Shown here: positions 35,248 through 46,400 of the stretch, piece by piece
How positions within the stretch are numbered: the stretch's first letter is position 1
How the letters are laid out: each line of letters opens with the position of its first letter
Origin: a virus
DNA: 63,863 nt
IMG/VR virus record: IMGVR_UViG_3300044695_005730
Coordinates: 1 to 63,863 of that record
Strand: one strand, 5' to 3'
The notes under the pieces: generated by a model
What the model saw: the letters and a program-made list of their open reading frames with translations, nothing else
What the model was told of the DNA's origin: nothing
Databases searched by the model: none
Program-made: the position numbers and the translations under genes

Positions 35248-35276
35248 TTGACACTGGGGGGCAGCAGTGTTATACT
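35248..35276 (+). promoter_or_regulatory. Consensus sigma70 promoter
   Basis: TTGACA (35248-35253), 17 bp, TATACT (35271-35276). It lies in a ~205-nt G-rich gap before the gene at 35429, whose leader would be ~145 nt. Confidence 0.75.
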
Positions 35277-35428
35277 TGGTGATATAGTGATTCGACAGCG
35301 TTTTATGGCGGTTCGTTGATGGTGCGTGGGGGCGTTGCGGTTATAAAAACCCCTAACTACCCTAACCTACAGAGGTGACAAATCGACCGATAGATATCAG
35401 TATCATAAAAATTTTCCGGAGGTAAAAA

Positions 35429-35506
35429 ATGGGTGTAAAATGGATTCATAAGGGTGGTAAGTCTCGCCCCGATAAAAGAACCCTAAAGAAGGGTGGTAAG
35501 AAATAA
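35429..35506 (+). CDS. 25-aa basic peptide
   Basis: MGVKWIHKGGKSRPDKRTLK is lysine/arginine-rich and follows a strong CGGAGGTAAAAA ribosome site, better than almost any other in the window. Possibly RNA or DNA binding; unknown. Confidence 0.55.
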   Translation: MGVKWIHKGGKSRPDKRTLKKGGKK

Positions 35507-35509
35507 AAC

Positions 35510-35668
35510 ATGATTAGTCCTGTGAACCCCCTCCGATATACTCGAAGGCGCCCATATTGGAATTTCTGGAAAGTAGTATTAGCGGGATGGATGATTCGTT
35601 ATCCACGCCCTTTTTTTGTAGCACTGGGATTTCTTATGGTCATGATATATAAGACGGTAACAAATTAA
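35510..35668 (+). CDS. Single-span membrane protein, 52 aa
   Basis: Basic/aromatic start (RYTRRRPYWNFWKVVLAGW), then FFVALGFLMVMIYKTV. Unknown. Confidence 0.55.
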   Translation: MISPVNPLRYTRRRPYWNFWKVVLAGWMIRYPRPFFVALGFLMVMIYKTVTN

Positions 35669-35697
35669 AATCCCCTGAAAAAATTTCCCAGAAATAT

Positions 35698-35898
35698 ATG
35701 ACAACCTCAGAGAAAATATATCACATCTACGTGAAGGATCGCTGTATACTTCATTCGATTAGGGAAGAAGACTTTCATGCAACATGGAGTACTTTAAATA
35801 ATCTTGTTGGATTAATGAAAACTGATTATTCTTCTGATGATTTATCTTATGAGGAGTTGCATTTAAACAGAGAAGTTGCAAGAAACTCATCACATTGA
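35698..35898 (+). CDS. Cyanophage-type conserved protein, 66 aa
   Basis: MTTSEKIYHIYVKDRCILHS with THE helix WSTLNNLVGLMKTDYSSDDL is a familiar cyanophage unknown. Soluble, alpha/beta. Confidence 0.65.
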   Translation: MTTSEKIYHIYVKDRCILHSIREEDFHATWSTLNNLVGLMKTDYSSDDLSYEELHLNREVARNSSH

Positions 35899-35924
35899 CA
35901 AGGCATATATAGGGGTGATAAAAT
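35895..35924 (+). promoter_or_regulatory. Probable sigma70 promoter
   Basis: TTGACA (35895-35900), 18 bp, TAAAAT (35919-35924), 24 nt before ATG 35949. Confidence 0.5.
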
Positions 35925-35948
35925 TGACATTGAAGGTTAACTTAACTT

Positions 35949-36716
35949 ATGGCAAAAGGATTTACTGTTAAAGCAACTGCACCTGAGTCTCAAGAATCTA
36001 GTTGGGACTATGATGCAATTAAAGCACGAATGAAAGGGAAGAGTATTGTATTCTGTCTTCCTGGTCGTGGATGTTCTTTTATTTTTCTCAAGGCATTTGT
36101 ACAACTTTGTTTTGACTTAGTTCAAAATGGAATGAGTATTCAGATTTCGCAAGATTACTCATCGATGGTAAACTTTGCTCGTTGTAAAGTATTGGGTGCA
36201 AATGTTCTTCGTGGTCCCAAGCAAATTCCTTGGGATGGAAAACTACAATATGATTATCAACTCTGGATTGATAGTGATATTGTTTTTGATTCTAACAAGT
36301 TCTGGCAACTCTGTGATATGGCTCTCCCTGCAGAAGGAGAAGAGCGTGAAATTGTCGCTGGTTGGTATGCAACTGAGGATGGTCACACAACTTCTGTCGC
36401 ACACTGGTTAGAAGAAGATGATTTCCGTAAGAATGGTGGAGTGATGAATCATGAAACTGTTGAGTCAATCTCAAAGCGTAGAAAGCCTTTCACTGTTGAT
36501 TACACTGGATTTGGTTGGGTACTGATTAAGCACGGTGTCTTTGAGCGTCTTGAATATCCTTGGTTTGCTCCTAAGATGCAAATCTTTGATTCTGGTAAAG
36601 TTCAGGATATGTGTGGTGAGGATGTTTCATTCTGTCTAGATGCAAAAGCAGCAGGTATGGTAACATGGTGCGATCCTCGTATTCGTGTTGGGCATGAAAA
36701 AACTCGCGTAATCTAA
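35949..36716 (+). CDS. GT-A type glycosyltransferase-like protein
   Basis: A 255 aa protein with a nucleotide-sugar fold: KSIVFCLPGRGCSFIFLKAF near residue 30, LWIDSDIVFDSNKFW near 105 (the DxD metal motif of GT-A enzymes), and EDVSFCLDAKAAGMVTWCDP near 225 (the acidic catalytic-loop type). Such enzymes occur widely in cyanophages and are thought to glycosylate phage or host targets; DNA-base glucosylation was not indicated by any motif. Followed by small genes of unknown role. Confidence 0.7.
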   Translation: MAKGFTVKATAPESQESSWDYDAIKARMKGKSIVFCLPGRGCSFIFLKAFVQLCFDLVQNGMSIQISQDYSSMVNFARCKVLGANVLRGPKQIPWDGKLQYDYQLWIDSDIVFDSNKFWQLCDMALPAEGEEREIVAGWYATEDGHTTSVAHWLEEDDFRKNGGVMNHETVESISKRRKPFTVDYTGFGWVLIKHGVFERLEYPWFAPKMQIFDSGKVQDMCGEDVSFCLDAKAAGMVTWCDPRIRVGHEKTRVI

Positions 36717-36874
36717 TGGAAAAAACTTACAATCTTTTATATAAAGGGCGTAAAATTTATTCAAATCTCACTATAGAAGACTGTAGTGAGATTCTTCAAG
36801 ACTTCTCAGAGCGTTTTTTCTCGGGAGAAGATATTGATCCTAATTTAATTGAAATGGAGGAAATTTATGGCTAA
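36716..36874 (+). CDS. 52-aa acidic protein
   Basis: MEKTYNLLYKGRKIYSNLTI... overlaps the glycosyltransferase stop (TAATG). Beta then acidic helix. Unknown. Confidence 0.55.
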   Translation: MEKTYNLLYKGRKIYSNLTIEDCSEILQDFSERFFSGEDIDPNLIEMEEIYG

Positions 36875-37007
36875 AGGTGGAAGTAATAAGACCCTGTTCG
36901 AAGCAGGAGCACCGAAGAAAACTCGTCAAGGACGCTCTCCTCGTACACTACTTTCTGCAACATCACGTAATGGACGCAAGAAAAAGTATAGAGGTCAAGG
37001 AAAATAA
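36867..37007 (+). CDS. Basic 46-aa protein
   Basis: MAKGGSNKTLFEAGAPKKTR is Lys/Arg-rich and ends NGRKKKYRGQGK, resembling small basic phage proteins of unknown role. Preceded by ATGGAGGAAATTT as SD. Confidence 0.6.
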   Translation: MAKGGSNKTLFEAGAPKKTRQGRSPRTLLSATSRNGRKKKYRGQGK

Positions 37008-37008
37008 T

Positions 37009-37260
37009 ATGATTCAATTGAATCCACAAATCCCAGTCGTTACTCCTAAAGGTAATGGTTGGGCTTTTTTTTGTATTGATCGTTCACAAGAGCACGACCT
37101 TGAATGGGTTGTGTTTCTAGATAGTAATGGAGAGTGTTGGACCTTTAAAAACTCTGATATTCGTATTCAAAAGAATTATACTCTTCACAGAAATCATGTA
37201 TCAGGAATTCATACATGTACTACTCAGACCCAACAGATGAATGGAACTCAATTCATTTAG
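37009..37260 (+). CDS. SH3-like protein, 83 aa
   Basis: ATG 37009. Strands such as PVVTPKGNGWAFFCIDRSQE and EWVVFLDSNGECWTFKNSDI suggest a small barrel. Overlaps the next gene by 46 bp in another frame. Unknown. Confidence 0.6.
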   Translation: MIQLNPQIPVVTPKGNGWAFFCIDRSQEHDLEWVVFLDSNGECWTFKNSDIRIQKNYTLHRNHVSGIHTCTTQTQQMNGTQFI

Positions 37261-37838
37261 AAGATCTTTGGGTTTATAACAAGTTAATTCTAAATCACCG
37301 TCTGGGGCACCTGTGTGGTCCTGTAGGGTGCTCTGTTCCTCATTCAGGACATTATATCGTTCGCCCGTGTATTAATTTACTTGGAATGGGAAGATTTTCT
37401 CGTATAGAGTGGATAGAAAAATGTACAGATACAGATCATTTACATCCAGCAGAGTTTTGGTGTGAGATTTTTAAAGGAGATCATATCAGTGTTGATTACC
37501 ATCATAAACAAGCAGATTTAGTAGTTTTGGGTGAGAGGGATTTTAGTGATCCTTTATATAAATGGAAAAAATGGTCTAAAATAGATTTGAAAATTGAATT
37601 CCCGCAGATTTTGCAATCATTGAAAGGTGATTATGAATGGATTAATTGTGAATTTATTGGTAATAAACTAATAGAGGTTCATTTTAGAAGAAATCCCGAT
37701 TTTCGTTATGGAAATTCTGTTGCAATTCCCGTTTGGAAAGGGCAAGATACTGAAAAATTTGATAGTTTAACCTTTATAGAGGATCAGGATTACTTAAGAC
37801 AAGGTTTTTATATTGATTTCGGGATAGCAACCCCGTAA
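37215..37838 (+). CDS. Cyanophage-type conserved protein, 207 aa
   Basis: LWVYNKLILNHRLGHLCGPV, then HSGHYIVRPCINLLGMGRFS and a charged C-terminal half (FPQILQSLKGDYEWINCEFI). The N-terminal pattern hints at an ATP-grasp-like fold; key residues were not confirmed. Start overlaps the previous gene. Confidence 0.6.
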   Translation: MYYSDPTDEWNSIHLEDLWVYNKLILNHRLGHLCGPVGCSVPHSGHYIVRPCINLLGMGRFSRIEWIEKCTDTDHLHPAEFWCEIFKGDHISVDYHHKQADLVVLGERDFSDPLYKWKKWSKIDLKIEFPQILQSLKGDYEWINCEFIGNKLIEVHFRRNPDFRYGNSVAIPVWKGQDTEKFDSLTFIEDQDYLRQGFYIDFGIATP

Positions 37839-37870
37839 AAAGTTCTGATTTAATAAATCAGGAGCAAAAA

Positions 37871-38125
37871 ATGACTAAACAAACCGACAGAGACTCAAAT
37901 TACATGCACGAAATGTGGGGAACATCACATTTAAGCAATGATTATGGTTGGGAACAAAAACTTCAGAAGCAAAAAATGCTTCGTGAAATTGCAAACGATG
38001 ATATTACACCTAAAAAACACGACTTTTCAGTTCAAAATGAACTTCATTCAAAGATTCGCAATGATGAAGATTATGATGATTGGGAATATGGAACTGAACC
38101 TCTCTACGAATCCAAAAATCCTTAA
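37871..38125 (+). CDS. Hypothetical acidic protein, 84 aa
   Basis: MTKQTDRDSNYMHEMWGTSH... preceded by CAGGAGCAAAAA. Low-complexity, charged, probably partly disordered. Last gene before the baseplate operon. Confidence 0.6.
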   Translation: MTKQTDRDSNYMHEMWGTSHLSNDYGWEQKLQKQKMLREIANDDITPKKHDFSVQNELHSKIRNDEDYDDWEYGTEPLYESKNP

Positions 38126-38131
38126 TAAATA
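38124..38131 (+). promoter_or_regulatory. T4-type late promoter (AATAAATA)
   Basis: AATAAATA overlaps the preceding stop and lies 20 nt before gp25 (38152). Confidence 0.6.
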
Positions 38132-38151
38132 AGTTAGATTTGTACTAATAA

Positions 38152-38553
38152 ATGCCTTTAGAGCGCATAAGTCAAGGGTTTAAAGACCTAAGCATGTCAT
38201 TTCAGGCAAATCCCCTGAATAATGACCTTATTGCGCTCAAAAATGAGACTGCAATTTCTCGTTCAATACGCAATATTGTCTTTACTCTACCTGGAGAAAA
38301 ATTCTTCAATGAAAATTTTGGTTCTAGAGTAAGTAGATCCCTCTTTGAAAATGTTGATGAAATATCAGCATCTATTATCAGGGATGAAATTGAAAATTCA
38401 ATTAATAATTATGAGCCAAGAGTTCAATTGATTGAAGTTCAGACCATTCCTGATTATGATAACGGTGCATTTGATGTCATAATCAATTATAGAATTATTG
38501 GTGCAGATGTTCCTGCTCAACAATTACAATTCGTTCTGCAACCTACTAGGTAA
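38152..38553 (+). CDS. gp25: Baseplate wedge protein gp25
   Basis: A 133 aa protein matching T4 gp25 (132 aa), a lysozyme-fold-like wedge component without enzyme activity. Features: ALKNETAISRSIRNIVFTLP, GEKFFNENFGSRVSRSLFEN and a beta C-terminus. Gp25 contacts gp6 and the tube/sheath base. It is followed after one base by gp6, as in other T4-like phages. Late promoter upstream. Confidence 0.9.
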   Translation: MPLERISQGFKDLSMSFQANPLNNDLIALKNETAISRSIRNIVFTLPGEKFFNENFGSRVSRSLFENVDEISASIIRDEIENSINNYEPRVQLIEVQTIPDYDNGAFDVIINYRIIGADVPAQQLQFVLQPTR

Positions 38554-40458
38554 ATGCCGTTAGTAAATTTTACAAATCTGGACTTTGACCAGATTAAAAC
38601 CACTTTAAGAGATTACTTAAAGTCAAATTCTAATTTTACGGATTATGATTTTGAAGGGTCTAACCTTTCAACAATTCTCGATGTCTTAGCATATAATACA
38701 TACATCACTTCATATAATGCCAATATGGTGGCAAATGAGGTGTTTATTGATAGTGCAACTCTTAGAGAGAACGTGGTTTCTCTTGCAAGAAATATTGGAT
38801 ATGTTCCTAGGTCAAAGAAAGCCGCAAGAGCAACGGTAAGTTTTTTTATTGATACTACAAATATTACTCCAGCACCATCGGCATTAACACTTAAAAAGGG
38901 ACCTGTTGCAGGAACTTCGGGAAGTTTTGGTAGTCAATCGTTTATATTTTCAATATTAGAAGACATTACAGTTCCAGTAGTTAATAATATTGCAACATTT
39001 ACTGATATAGAAATATATGAAGGAATTTTATTAAGTAGCAATTTTTCTTATAGTACAAGAAATCCCAATCAAAAATATATTCTTCCTAATAGTGGAATTG
39101 ACACTCAATTAATTTCAGTATTTGTATCGGCATCAAAATACAATCTTCAAGATAGTCTTTTCAATGTAGATAAAAATTCTGAAGTATACTTTTTACAAGA
39201 AATTGAAGATGAAAGATATGAATTAATATTTGGTGATGGAATTTTTGGAAAGGCTTTACAGGAAGGTGATAATATTGAAGTCTCTTATATTACAACTAAT
39301 GGTGATTCTGCGAATGGAATCAGTCAATTTTCATTCTCAGGAAGATTAGTATACACAAGAAATTCTGTCGAGTATCTTGTTACCTCTGGTATTTCGCTAC
39401 TAACTACTGGTTTAATTTCTTCTGGTGGAGAAAATATTGAGTCTGTTGATTCAATTAAAAAATATGCACCAAGAATTTATGCATCACAGAATAGAGCATT
39501 GACTGCAAATGATTATGAAACTTTAATTCCAGCAAAAATTTATCCAGAAACAGAATCAATTTCTGTATTTGGTGGAGAAGAGTTGATTCCTCCCCAATAT
39601 GGAAAAGTGTTTATTAGTATTAAACCCAGAAATGGCGACTTTTTGCCAAACTTATTGAAAGAAAATATTAAAACTAAATTGAAGAAATATGCAGTTGCTG
39701 GAATTGTTCCCGAAATTTTAGATCTAAAATATCTTTACTTAGAAGTAGATTCTAAAGTTTATTATAATACAAATCTTGCTTCAAGTGCAGCATCTGTTTC
39801 TGCTACTATTCAACAAAATGCTTTAAAATACTCAGAATCTTCTGAGTTAAATAAGTATGGTGCAAGATTTAAATATAGTAAATTTTTAAAAATTATAGAC
39901 GATAGCGATGATTCAGTGACTTCTAATATCACTACTGTTCAAATCAGAAGAGATCTTAGAGTTGTTTTGAATACTTTTGCAGAATATGTGATTGGATTTG
40001 GCAATGAATTTCATATTAAAAGTATGGATGGATACAATATTAAATCTTCTCCATTTAAAGTAAGTGGAATTCAGGAAACAGTATATCTTTCAGATATTCC
40101 TGACACTAATAGATCAACTGGATCAATATTTTTATTCACTGTTCCTTCATCATCATCAACTTCTCCAACAGTCATAAAAAGAAATATTGGTAGAATTGAT
40201 TACAAAAAAGGAATTATTACTTTAAATCCTATTAATATTAGTTCTGCAAAATTTAAAAATGGGCAGTCAATTATTGAAATTTCAGTATCTCCACAATCAA
40301 ATGATGTGGTTGGATTACAGGATTTATATTTGCAACTAGATATTAATAACAGTATGTTTGAAATGATCGTAGATGACATATCATCTGGTCTTGATCCATC
40401 TGCATCAAACTACATTGTAACCTCAAGCTACACTAACGGGAACTTAGTAAGATTATAA
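38554..40458 (+). CDS. gp6: Baseplate wedge protein gp6
   Basis: A 634 aa protein (T4 gp6: 660) with the baseplate_J-type organisation: N-terminal FTNLDFDQIKTTLRDYLKSN, FEGSNLSTILDVLAYNTYIT, IFGDGIFGKALQEGDNIEVS near residue 225, and GGENIESVDSIKKYAPRIYA, QNRALTANDYETLIP near 300. Gp6 rings form the wedge core and hold gp25 and gp53. Gene order 25-6 is classic. Confidence 0.9.
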   Translation: MPLVNFTNLDFDQIKTTLRDYLKSNSNFTDYDFEGSNLSTILDVLAYNTYITSYNANMVANEVFIDSATLRENVVSLARNIGYVPRSKKAARATVSFFIDTTNITPAPSALTLKKGPVAGTSGSFGSQSFIFSILEDITVPVVNNIATFTDIEIYEGILLSSNFSYSTRNPNQKYILPNSGIDTQLISVFVSASKYNLQDSLFNVDKNSEVYFLQEIEDERYELIFGDGIFGKALQEGDNIEVSYITTNGDSANGISQFSFSGRLVYTRNSVEYLVTSGISLLTTGLISSGGENIESVDSIKKYAPRIYASQNRALTANDYETLIPAKIYPETESISVFGGEELIPPQYGKVFISIKPRNGDFLPNLLKENIKTKLKKYAVAGIVPEILDLKYLYLEVDSKVYYNTNLASSAASVSATIQQNALKYSESSELNKYGARFKYSKFLKIIDDSDDSVTSNITTVQIRRDLRVVLNTFAEYVIGFGNEFHIKSMDGYNIKSSPFKVSGIQETVYLSDIPDTNRSTGSIFLFTVPSSSSTSPTVIKRNIGRIDYKKGIITLNPINISSAKFKNGQSIIEISVSPQSNDVVGLQDLYLQLDINNSMFEMIVDDISSGLDPSASNYIVTSSYTNGNLVRL

Positions 40459-40462
40459 TAAA

Positions 40463-43400
40463 ATGACAGAAACCAGAATCAAGTTTAGCAACATTGTACA
40501 AAATCAATTTCCAGCATATGTTAGGGAAGAGTTTCCATTAGTTGTTGACTTTATATCACAATATTATCTGTCACAGGAATCTAAAGGTTCTTCTAGTGAT
40601 CTAATACAAAATATTGACCAATATATCAAATTAGATAATCAGACAAATCAAACTGAATATGCCATTTTATCTGGAGATATTTCTTCTACTGAAGATATAA
40701 TAGATGTATCATTTGATGATCCGTCAAATGGAACATATGGATTTCCAAATAACTATGGATTAATTCAAATTGGTGATGAAATTATTACATATTCACAAAA
40801 AACAGATTCTTCATTTGTTGGTTGTGTAAGAGGATTTAGTGGAATTACTTCACTTAAAAAGCAAAATCATCCCGATGAACTAGTATTTTCTACAAGTGAA
40901 TCTACATCACATAGTATTGGTTCTAAGGTCATTAACCTAAGTTCTTTATTTTTAAAAGAATTTCTAATTAAATCAAAATATCAATTAACTCCAGGATTTG
41001 AAAATAGAAGTTTTTCTTCTGGACTTAATCAATCTTTGTTCATTAAGCAGGCAAAAGACTTTTATAGAAGTAAAGGAACCGACGAATCCTTTAGAATTTT
41101 ATTCAATTCTTTATATGGACAGAATGTAGAAGTAATTAAACCAAAAAATTATTTGTTTAGACCATCTGATGCACAGTATCGAGTCACTAAAGATATTATA
41201 GTAGAAAGTATTTCCGGAGATCCATTAAATCTTACAAATGCAACATTAAGACAAGATGAATATGGATCTATAACAGAAGCATCTTCCCCTATTACAAAGG
41301 TAGAGAAAATAGTATCTGGAGAAGGAAATGCTTATTACAAACTAAGTTTAGATGCAAATTATAATAGAGATATCACTGTTGATGGTGCAATCTATGGCAA
41401 TTTTTCTATTCACCCCAAAACAAAGTTAATTGGAAAAGTTTCTGCAGAATCTGTAGTATTAGATGTTGATTCTACTGTTGGATTTCCAAAAAGTGGAGAG
41501 TTGTCAGTAGAATATGAAGATCTTAGCTTAGGAATTGTATCATATGTATCAAAATCAATAACTCAATTTATTGGTTGTAGCAATATAACAAATACAATAT
41601 TAGATGGATCTAATATTGGAATCAATACTTATGCATATGCAACAGTTAATAAAGGAACAGAAACTGAAACTATTAAAGTAAGAATAGGATCAGTTTTAGA
41701 AAATCTTGATATTGTTGACGATACATATTATTTTTCAAAAGGAAATACGTCTTCAATCAAATCTTTGGGAATAATGTCCAAAGATGCAGTATCAAATAAT
41801 TGGTTTTTTAATTTAGCGACATCATACGAAGTCGAATCCTTTAAATTATCTGATATTTCCGATTACACATATACAATTACCACTAAAAATAATAATATTT
41901 TTAAAGTAGGCGATAATTTAAAAATTATTGGACAATCTGGAGTAGAAAAAACATCCAAAGTTATCAGTATTGATTCGCCAAATTCCTTTAAAATAAAAGG
42001 TCAGGGTATATTATTAGAAAGTAAGTATACAGTAAAAAGAAATTTATCTAAAGTAAATTCAAATTATTCAGAGTTATCCCTAATCAATACAAATGTACAG
42101 AACATTTATAAAATTAAAGATAGAACTTTAGTTGCTTCACCATCTTTACCAAGTTATAATGGACAAAAATTAGAAGTTTCTAATAAATCTATAACTTTAT
42201 CCGGAACTTTTGTTGGTGATGAATTTACAATCACTTCATTAGTAGATCATGGTTTTTATACGGGAGACTCTGTTTATTATACTCCAGAAAAAATTATATC
42301 ATCTGGTATCAATGACAGTGATGGAAATCCTAATTTTGAAGAAATTATTCTAAGTTCTTTGTTTGCTGAGGGAATTTATTTCATAAAAAGAATTAATAAC
42401 ACTAAAGTTAAATTTGCAAGAAGTAGATCTGATATTTACAATTCAAAATTCATATCTCTAGATACTCCAACTCAGGTCAATCAAAATACAATTCAATTTT
42501 ATGATTTTAGTGGCAAATTTTTAAGACCTCAAAAATTACTGAGAGAAATATCACAACCAACAAATGATGGCAAAACATACCCAACTGAACCGGGATTAAC
42601 TGGAATTTTAATTAATGGAACAGAAATATTAAATTACAAATCTAAAGATGTAGTTTATTATGGTCCAATTGAAAATATCGAAGTTTTATCTCCTGGGGCA
42701 GAATATGATATCATCAATCCACCAACTTTAATCATCAGCGATACCGTAGGAACGGGCGCAACTGGATATTGCGCAGTTATGGGATCATTAAAGGAAATAA
42801 GGATTATTAGCAATGGGTTTGACTATGTAGAAGAACCTATCATCAAAATAACAGGTGGTAATGGGATAGGTGCGAAGGCTAAAGCAAATATGACATTGAT
42901 ATCTCATCAATCATCTTTTAATTCGGAAGCAAGTGCGCAATTAATTGGTATTGGTAGTGCATTGTCAACGATTGGATTTAGTACATATCACAAATTTAGA
43001 AATTGTGAAAGAGTAATTTATAAAACAAGTTCCCAAAGAGGTGTTGGTGGATTAAGTACAAATTCTTCTTACTATGTTTCTGTACAATCACCAACTGTAA
43101 TCAAATTACATGAAACAAAAAGTGATGCAATATCTGGAATTAACACAGTTTCTTTAACTTCATTTGGTATCGGTAGTCATATTATAGAATCTTACGACAA
43201 AAAATCAGTTATCAAATCTATTAATATTCTTGATTCTGGAAGTGGATATGAAAATAAGAAGAGAACAGTATCAATCGCAGGTATTAATACCTCAATATCA
43301 ACAATTAATATTAATGATCACCAATTTAAATCTGGAGAAGTTGTAAAGTACACAAATACTGCAACTCCTATTGGAGGATTATCTACTAATACAAATTATT

Positions 43401-46400
43401 ATGTAACAAAAGTAAGTGATGATAGTTTTAAATTATCTCAAGTTGGATTTGGTACAGATAATGTAGATTTTTACTATAACACTAAGCAATACGTTAACTT
43501 TACTTCAACAGGAAGTGGAACACATACATTTAATTATCCAGAAATTTCTGTAGAAGTAATTGGTAATATTGGAGTTTCTTCAGTAAGTAATGAAACTTTT
43601 GCAGCGGTTGTTCAACCAATTTTTAGAGGAGAAATTACCTCAATACATTTATCAAATAAAGGATCCAAATATGGGTCTTCCGAAGTATTAAATTATCGAA
43701 GAGACCCTCTGGTTACATTAAATAGTGGTACATCGGCACAATTAACTCCAATTATATCAAATGGAAAAATAGTTGAAGTATTGCCAAATATTTCTGGAAA
43801 AAATTATAATTCACCACCAACTTTAAATGTCATTGGAGACGGTGTTGGTGCAGTAATAGTTCCAATTATTGAAAACGGACAAATAATCTCAGTTAAAGTT
43901 ATAGAAGGTGGAACAGGATATCGTCAAGAATCGACGCAAGTATCGATTGTTTCTGCGGGTTCTGGTGCCAAATTCAATACAAAAATAAAAACTTGGAATG
44001 TAAATCTCTATCAAAAATATTTTAACAACATTACTGCTGATGACGGATTTATTAATATTGGATTAAATGAAGAATATCAATTACAATATTCACATTTATA
44101 TGCCCCAAGAAAACTTAGAGAAATTATCTACTCCTTAGATCAAGGTGGAAAAATTCTTTATGGAAAGACAGATCTTAAGAAAATAAATGATATTGAATCA
44201 GTATCTACGGATCACTCGCCAATTATTGGTTGGGCATATGATGGAAATCCAATTTATGGTCCATATGGTTATGCGACTAATCAAGGTGGTGTAGTTGTTC
44301 AGATGAAATCTGGATATAAATTAACTCCAAGTAGCGATAGACCAGTATTTCCTGAAGGATTTTTTGTAGAAGATTATACTTATTTTGAGGTATCTGATGA
44401 ATCTTACTTGGATGAAAATAATGGAAGATTCTGCAAAACTCCAGAATTTCCAAATGGAACATATGCATATTTCGCAACAATTAATAACTCATCAGCAGAC
44501 TCATCTGGACCTTTTGTTGGATATAAGCATCCAGTATTTCCATATCTTATTGGCAATAATTTTAGATCAAAACCGAATGAATTTAATTTCAAACCATCTT
44601 CAAACCAAGATGAAATCGATTTAAATGCCACAAATTGGGTCAGAAATACTCAACCATATAATTCTATCAACAACTATTCGTATTTAACTATACCAAATCA
44701 ATTGAATCAAACGGTTGATGTCAAATTTGCAGAACCAGGAACTGTTGATAATATTGAAGTTGTTGCAGGAGGAATAAATTATCAAGTTAATGATTCTGTA
44801 GTATTTGATGAGGAGGATACTGGTGGATATGGACTCAGCGCAAGAGTTTCTAGAATTGAAGGAAAGGAAGTTAATTCTATAAGTGTTGCATCAACCACAC
44901 TTTCTGGATTGGAATTTTACCCATCAGACCAAAAAGGATTCTTCAAAGTAATTTCACCAAATCCTCATAATTTTAAAAATAAAGATTTGGTTACGGTATC
45001 TGGATTAAGTACAACTTCATCTTTAATTGAAGGGTCTTATATTGCTGGTGTGTCAACTAATACTTTTGTATTGGCAAGTAATACTGGAATCAATTCATCA
45101 TCTATTACTGGTATTGTAACTTATATTTCTATCTCCGGTGATATATCAAAGATTAGAGAAAATGATACTCTTAGTGTAGATTCGGAAATTGTAAAAGTAT
45201 TAAATATTGATCTAAATTCTTCTAGAATTAGAATTTTGAGAGGAATAAATGGAACTATCGGATCTTCACATACTACAACATCTACCCTTTATCAAAACCC
45301 AAGAGAATTGTCAATAGATGTTGGATTCAATACATCATATAATTATAAAATTAATAAAGAAATTTATTTTAATCCAATAGAGTCTGTAGGACTAGGAACT
45401 GCATTTGGTGTTGGAATTGGTAGTACCATAGTATTCTCAAACCCAGGCGTTGGAATTACTCAAATCTTTATTCCAACAAAAACAATTTATATTCCAAATC
45501 ATAATTTAGAAACTGGAGATAAAATTACATATTATTCAAATGGAGGAGCTCCAATTTCAGTTTCTTCAAATGGAATTTCAACCACATTAACAGATCAATC
45601 TGTAGTCTACATTGCCAAAATTTCTAGTGATTTAATAGGAATATCAAGCGTAAAAGTTGGATTGGGATCCACTGGAACTATAGTCGGCGTCTCAAGTACA
45701 ACTTCAAATATAAGTACATTTTATTTTACGGGAATTGGTACGGGAACTTACCATAGTTTTAAAACAAATTATTCGGTAATTGTTGGACAAATTTCCAAAA
45801 ATACAGTAACAGTTTCTACTGCACAAACTCATGGACTTGTAAATAATGACTCAGTATTTGTTGACGTAAATCCATCAATATCCACATCCTTTGCCATTAA
45901 ATATAATGACTATAATAGAAAATTAGTTGCCAATCCAAAATCTTTTTCTGCTAGTGGAATTAATACGCAAACTTCAGCGATTACAATTCCAAAACATAAA
46001 TTTGTATCTGGTCAACAAGTAATTTATACATCCTCAACACCTTCAGGTGGATTAGTTAATAATAAAGTATATTATGCAATTATCGTAGATGAGAATAATA
46101 TTAAACTTTCTGATACTTATTATCACTCAGTTGATTTAAATCCTACTGTAGTTGGAATTACCAGTGCTTCTGATGGAACTATTTCTGCAGTAAATCCACC
46201 AATTGAAGTTTATCGCAATTCTACAGTAACTTTTGATCTTTCAGATTCATCTCTTTCATACACAAATTCATCGACAAAATATTCTGCATTCAAGTTCAAT
46301 TTCTACAAAGATTCCAATTTTACAGAATTGTTTGATTCTACTAAAGAAACTGGAGACTTTGAAGTTAAGAGATATGGGATTGTTGGAATTACAAATAGTG